Source: Fragilariopsis cylindrus CCMP1102 (taxonomy: Eukaryota; Bacillariophyta; Bacillariophyceae; Bacillariales; Bacillariaceae). Taken from it: a stretch of 32,986 bases of DNA. Shown here piece after piece: positions 29,531 through 32,986 of this stretch. The stretch spans positions 1 through 32,986 of the forward strand of contig FMBT01000031.1 of NCBI GenBank assembly GCA_900095095.1, read 5' to 3'. The notes below the pieces were generated by a model. It was not told the DNA's origin, ran no database searches, and saw nothing but the letters and a program-made list of their open reading frames with translations. How positions within the stretch are numbered: position 1 is the first letter of the stretch; the number at the start of each line of letters is the position of its first letter. The translations under genes and the position numbers were made by a program.

Positions 29531-30569
29531 ATGAATCCATTACTATACAACATGGAAGTACTTTCACCAAAAGCAAATGATGATGATATTTTCTACAACA
29601 TCATCATTGATGAAGAGGAGGGTGGCGAATACTACAACGGCGATGATTCTTTCACAACAGCAGCATGTTCTCATCATTCCTTTACTTCTGTTGCCAAAAG
29701 TAGTAGTAGTCCTGGTGGAAGTAATAGTAGTAGTAAAACGGTACATCGTCGTAGTGTTTCATTCTCCGATAAAGTTCAAGTTTATTCCAGTGCTAGTAGT
29801 ATTCATATCGATGATTATACATCTACAGAGAAATATAATTGTTGGTATAGTATTGATGAATTACTTCAAATTCGAAAGGAAAATAAGTATATACTTTCAT
29901 TGATGGATTCATCGATAAAATCATCATCATCATCATCGTCATTATCACAACAACTATTGCAGTATTGTTCAAGAGGATTAGAAACAAAAACACGTATAGG
30001 AAAACGTAATCGTAAGCGTGCTAAGAAAGCATCGGTCTTTGTGGTTCTTGATGAACAATATCAACAGTATCACTACAATCACAATCACAATACATCAAAA
30101 TCACAACATCAACAACAAAGGCGAGATAACAATAATATTAATTTTGATCCTGATCCTGTTGTTATTATTGCTCTGGCTTATAGAGTATATTCATATCCTA
30201 TGCAAATGGAAGCATACCATCGTGCATTGCGATATCAAAAACAGGAAGAAAAGTCACAGGCCAAGACCAACAAGACAAGAGTATCATCATCATATCTTTT
30301 TTTCGATAGTAATAATATCGGACGGACGACGATGACGACGATGACGATGATGATAGCAAACAGCAGCACCAGTAACAACAGCAGCAGCAACACAACCAGC
30401 AACCAAAAATGACTACGATCGAGAAGTATCATCATCGTCGCCAACATCACCAATATCGGTCGCCAATAACTTTTTAACTTCTACTGCTACTAGTCGTCGT
30501 CGTCGTTGTCGTCGTCGTTACAATTGGAACGACCTGGAATCGAATTTTTGGAATAAAATTCAAAATTGA
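29531..30569 (+). CDS. Diatom-specific family protein, paralog 2 (WY / YCxRGxE domain)
   Basis: The ATG at 29531 (MNPLLYNMEVLSPKANDDD) is chosen because the frame upstream has no other ATG and reads through simple repeats. The conserved core is RRSVSFSDKVQVY, IHIDDYTSTEKYNC, WYSIDELLQIRKENKYILSL, a Ser linker, YCSRGLETKTRIGKRNRKRA, FVVLDEQYQQ, a Gln/His linker, then VVIIALAYRVYSYPMQMEAY. That order matches paralog 1 at 6000-7517. The main frame stops at 30412, but another frame continues with NDYDREVSSSSPTSPISVAN, an Arg cluster, and YNWNDLESNFWNKIQN ending at TGA 30567-30569. The acidic and polar CAG/GAT run at 30325-30390 is where the frame slips. Function unknown; no signal peptide or membrane segment. 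Confidence 0.65.
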
Positions 30570-31172
30570 GTGTCTCACCTGTGAAGTTGAAGCTAGTTAG
30601 TTACTTAGGCGCTGGTGGGTTTATGTAATATTGAATAGCTACGTACAGTACTATGAATATACTATTTCGACCACGATTATACATACAATGCTATACATCC
30701 AGTCATATTCAGCGAAACTTTTGTGATTGATAAACTCGTATAATGAATAGGAGGTAGAAAAAATGAACCGAGTATCCTATAATAGGTGTAATTATTTTAC
30801 TAGAAATAAAGTAGTACATCGCACTATTCTATAAATCTTGCATGAGATGATATGCTGGAGTAAGTACGGTACAATCTATCAGAAATAACTAATAGTACGA
30901 TAAAGGAGCACATACAAAATATACTTTTCCACTTCTAGCTAGATAGCTATATATATATATATATTCATATCTTGTTATAATATGTATTATTTACATTCGA
31001 TTTAATATACTTTGCATCTATCTTATTGAATTTAAAGGTTTTTAAAATGAAATTCGTTTCATTGTGTACTACCACATACCTATACAGTAAGTATCCATTT
31101 TCACAAGCAACGTAGATTTCCTGTCAAAATATTCAGTTGTTCCGGAACAAACCTTTGTTGACAATTTTTCTC
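30570..31172. other. Convergent intergenic spacer
   Basis: About 600 bp of AT-rich DNA between two 3' ends, with a TA microsatellite near 30947-30962. No gene or RNA was recognised. If the GTAAGA after 31176 on the minus strand is a splice donor, a last exon of the metalloprotease could lie here. Confidence 0.45.
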
Positions 31173-32630
31173 TTACCTCGTTGATGATGACGATGATGAT
31201 AGAGGAAATAATACATGTACCTCTAAAATGAATCCATCATTCAGTCTTCGACTAAAATCACCACCACGAGGATGTTCACGAAGACATCTCCATTTTCCTC
31301 GTTTTACAGTAGTAATTGTTGTTGTTGTGATTTCTTCTTCGCCATTGCCATTGTCATCTACATCCTGCTGTTCTTGATCTTGTTGTTTTGATATAATATT
31401 CCCTTGAGAGATATCATAATATAATTCTTCCATCGCCTTTTCATATTCAGCAGTCATATTAGGATATTGTGATCGTGCATCTTCAAAATAATAACGACTA
31501 TCATCATCGTAGAAAGTTGTTGTCGATTCCGATTCCGATAATTCCTCCTTCTCTTCCTCATCAAATTCCGCTTTAAAATCTTCATACATTTCGCATCGGA
31601 TCTATATCGTAATGTTCTTGTTTTTCTATTACGTCTCCAACATTCACTGCACCGTACATTTCTAGTAAACGATTGCAATTGGCCAATCCGGACGTAAATT
31701 ATTGGAGGACGATTGTATAATCTAAACAATTTCCTAAATCTTTATTATTAAAATTTTCATCGGTATGTGGCAACCCATAGCCGTGTCCTAATTCATGACA
31801 CATGGTATATAACCGTTCATCATAATCAGCATTCAACAAATAGTGTTCATTCATTTTGGCGACCGAGGATTGGATGATATTTTGTGGTACCGATTTTAAT
31901 ACCTCGTTAATACCCAACCATCCTGTTTCACCGAAATTTCCTATAATATAATAATAGCATTATTGTGGTATTTTTTGTATTTGTACGTAAATGGAGGGGG
32001 GGGAAAGAAAGTTGTTTAGTGTGAGTGAGTGAGTGATGAGTGAGGCTAATGATGGGTTCAAGACCATGAAACGAAGTGACGCTGAACATATACAACAACC
32101 CAAAATAAATCACAAGAATCATTATAACACATAAACAAAACACAAACGTAACGTAACGTAACGTAAACGTACCATTACAAACTTTCATGACACCATCTGC
32201 TTGAGTACATTCATTATCCACCGCACATCTTTGGATGTTAAGACTAATACTTTTGGATCACAGCGTGTATTCCAATCATTCACCGCCTCACTGTATTCTT
32301 GTTGCCAACTTTCATCTAAGGCATTCCATAAGGTTAAATACAAGCCACCGTCACCTTTCGTATGACCCAACCATAAATTTGTAGTATTGTCACCGACATA
32401 GGGATCTTCATTAAATAAATCTGGTGAAAATCCGGTAAAATTTTCTAAGACATTGGTAAAATCACCAAAATCAATATCTTTGATTTTGTACCAATGTCCT
32501 TGGCAGCATCGAGTAATTCTCCGGGGATGGGTTGTCCAAAGAAAAACCAGCAGCGTAGCCACCACTACAATAATTGCTAATGTTAATACATACTTAAACA
32601 ACGACAAATACTACATCCCTGTTTCCCCAT
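31173..32630 (-). CDS. Membrane-anchored zinc metalloprotease (HExGHxxGxxH); one intron, frame-interrupted
   Basis: The ATG at 32630 gives MGKQGCSICRCL; with one more A at 32594-32595 the frame runs into a signal anchor (YVLTLAIIVVVATLLVFLW). The lumenal part has WYKIKDIDFGDFTNVLENF, GGLYLTLWNALDESWQQEY, WNTRCDPKVL and, after a shift near 32253, QRCAVDNECTQADGVMKVCN. A GTACGT donor follows. Exon 2 reads GNFGETGWLGINEVL and the zinc-binding motif HELGHGYGLPH, then TDENFNNKDLGNCLDYT. Three His separated as HExGHxxGxxH place it among metzincin-like peptidases; I see no convincing Met-turn. A shift near 31730 leads to NRPPIIYVRPDW, RLLEMYGAVNVGD, an acidic stretch and WRCLREHPRGGDFSRRLNDG, FILEVHVLFP. 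The 3' end may be a splice donor rather than a true stop. Predicted to act in the secretory lumen or at the cell surface. Confidence 0.75.
31941..32172 (-). other. Intron of the zinc metalloprotease gene
   Basis: On the minus strand it runs from GTACGT (32172) to TTATAG (31941), 232 bp, phase 1. Splicing makes the Gly codon G|GA and joins KVCN to GNFGETGW. It contains a CTCACT repeat (minus strand, about 32017-32043). Confidence 0.8.
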
Positions 32631-32986
32631 GATGAAATTATGATGTGTTTTTGCTATATTTATTGCTGATTGGTGTTGGTTGGGCTATTATGATATTGTC
32701 TCGAAAAATGCTTTATTCCGACTGAAGTATTGTTTCCTGAAAATTATTGAATACGTACTGTACGTCGTATTGCTTTGCTTTTTGTTTTGTTTTTGTACCG
32801 TTACCAAGCTGTATGTATGTCAGGTTGATTGATACGATTGATTTCGATCGATTTCTATTCTACGGTATTGTATGGTGGAAGATAGATTGAGATGTGGTTT
32901 CGTATTGTTGGGTGTTAGTTAGTCTTGTTGTTCTTGACAGTCTTACTTGATAGGACGTACTGTACAATTAATTGTCAAGTAAGTTC
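32631..32986. other. Intergenic, upstream of the metalloprotease gene
   Basis: The right edge of the window is AT-rich with GTTTTG/TTGTTT runs. No coding region was recognised. It should contain the minus-strand promoter. Confidence 0.45.

Noticed and set aside
1-32986. CRISPR arrays, prokaryotic operons, ribosome binding sites, integrated virus
   Set aside because: No regularly spaced repeats, no Shine-Dalgarno pattern and no viral proteins were seen; introns and gene families show nuclear eukaryotic DNA.

Overview
The window reads as nuclear DNA of a diatom (stramenopile). Genes are densely packed on both strands. Coding regions are full of Asn/His/Asp/Ser/Thr runs, and short GT-AG introns (158-278 bp) interrupt some genes. 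Several families are typical of diatom genomes: irregular leucine-rich repeat proteins with a conserved C-terminal block, proteins with helicase-associated domains but no helicase core, and a Trp-Tyr / Arg-Gly-Glu domain family. Species cannot be read from the sequence.

Layout. 1-5.2 kb: 3' end of an alpha/beta hydrolase (+), an ACT-domain protein (-), and head-to-head with it a four-helix membrane protein that resembles Orai (CRAC-type) calcium channels (+). 6-12 kb: first member of a diatom-specific paralogous family (+), a CRAL-TRIO/Sec14-like lipid-binding protein (-), and a secretory copper amine oxidase (+). 12.5-18 kb: a small predicted single-pass membrane protein (-), mitochondrial Tim9 in three exons (+), and a long coiled-coil protein (-). 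18.6-22.1 kb: a coiled-coil protein with helicase-associated domains (+), relics of an M17 leucine aminopeptidase, and a parvulin prolyl isomerase (-). 22.4-27.8 kb: an EamA-type transporter (+), an LRR protein (+) and a Ser/Thr-rich low-complexity protein (-). 27.8-33 kb: a 265-bp MITE with TA target duplications, the second member of the diatom-specific family (+), and a membrane-anchored zinc metalloprotease (-).

Many genes are open in pieces that change frame. Where homology or internal logic shows the correct frame, the usual repair is one missing base inside a short homopolymer (GGG to GG, TTT to TT, AAAA to AAA). That looks more like residual long-read sequencing error than mass pseudogenisation, although the M17 relic is clearly degenerate. 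Broken genes are therefore given as one gene spanning the pieces, with break points named. Neighbours do not form operons or a pathway. Four gene pairs are divergent and share short intergenic promoters.
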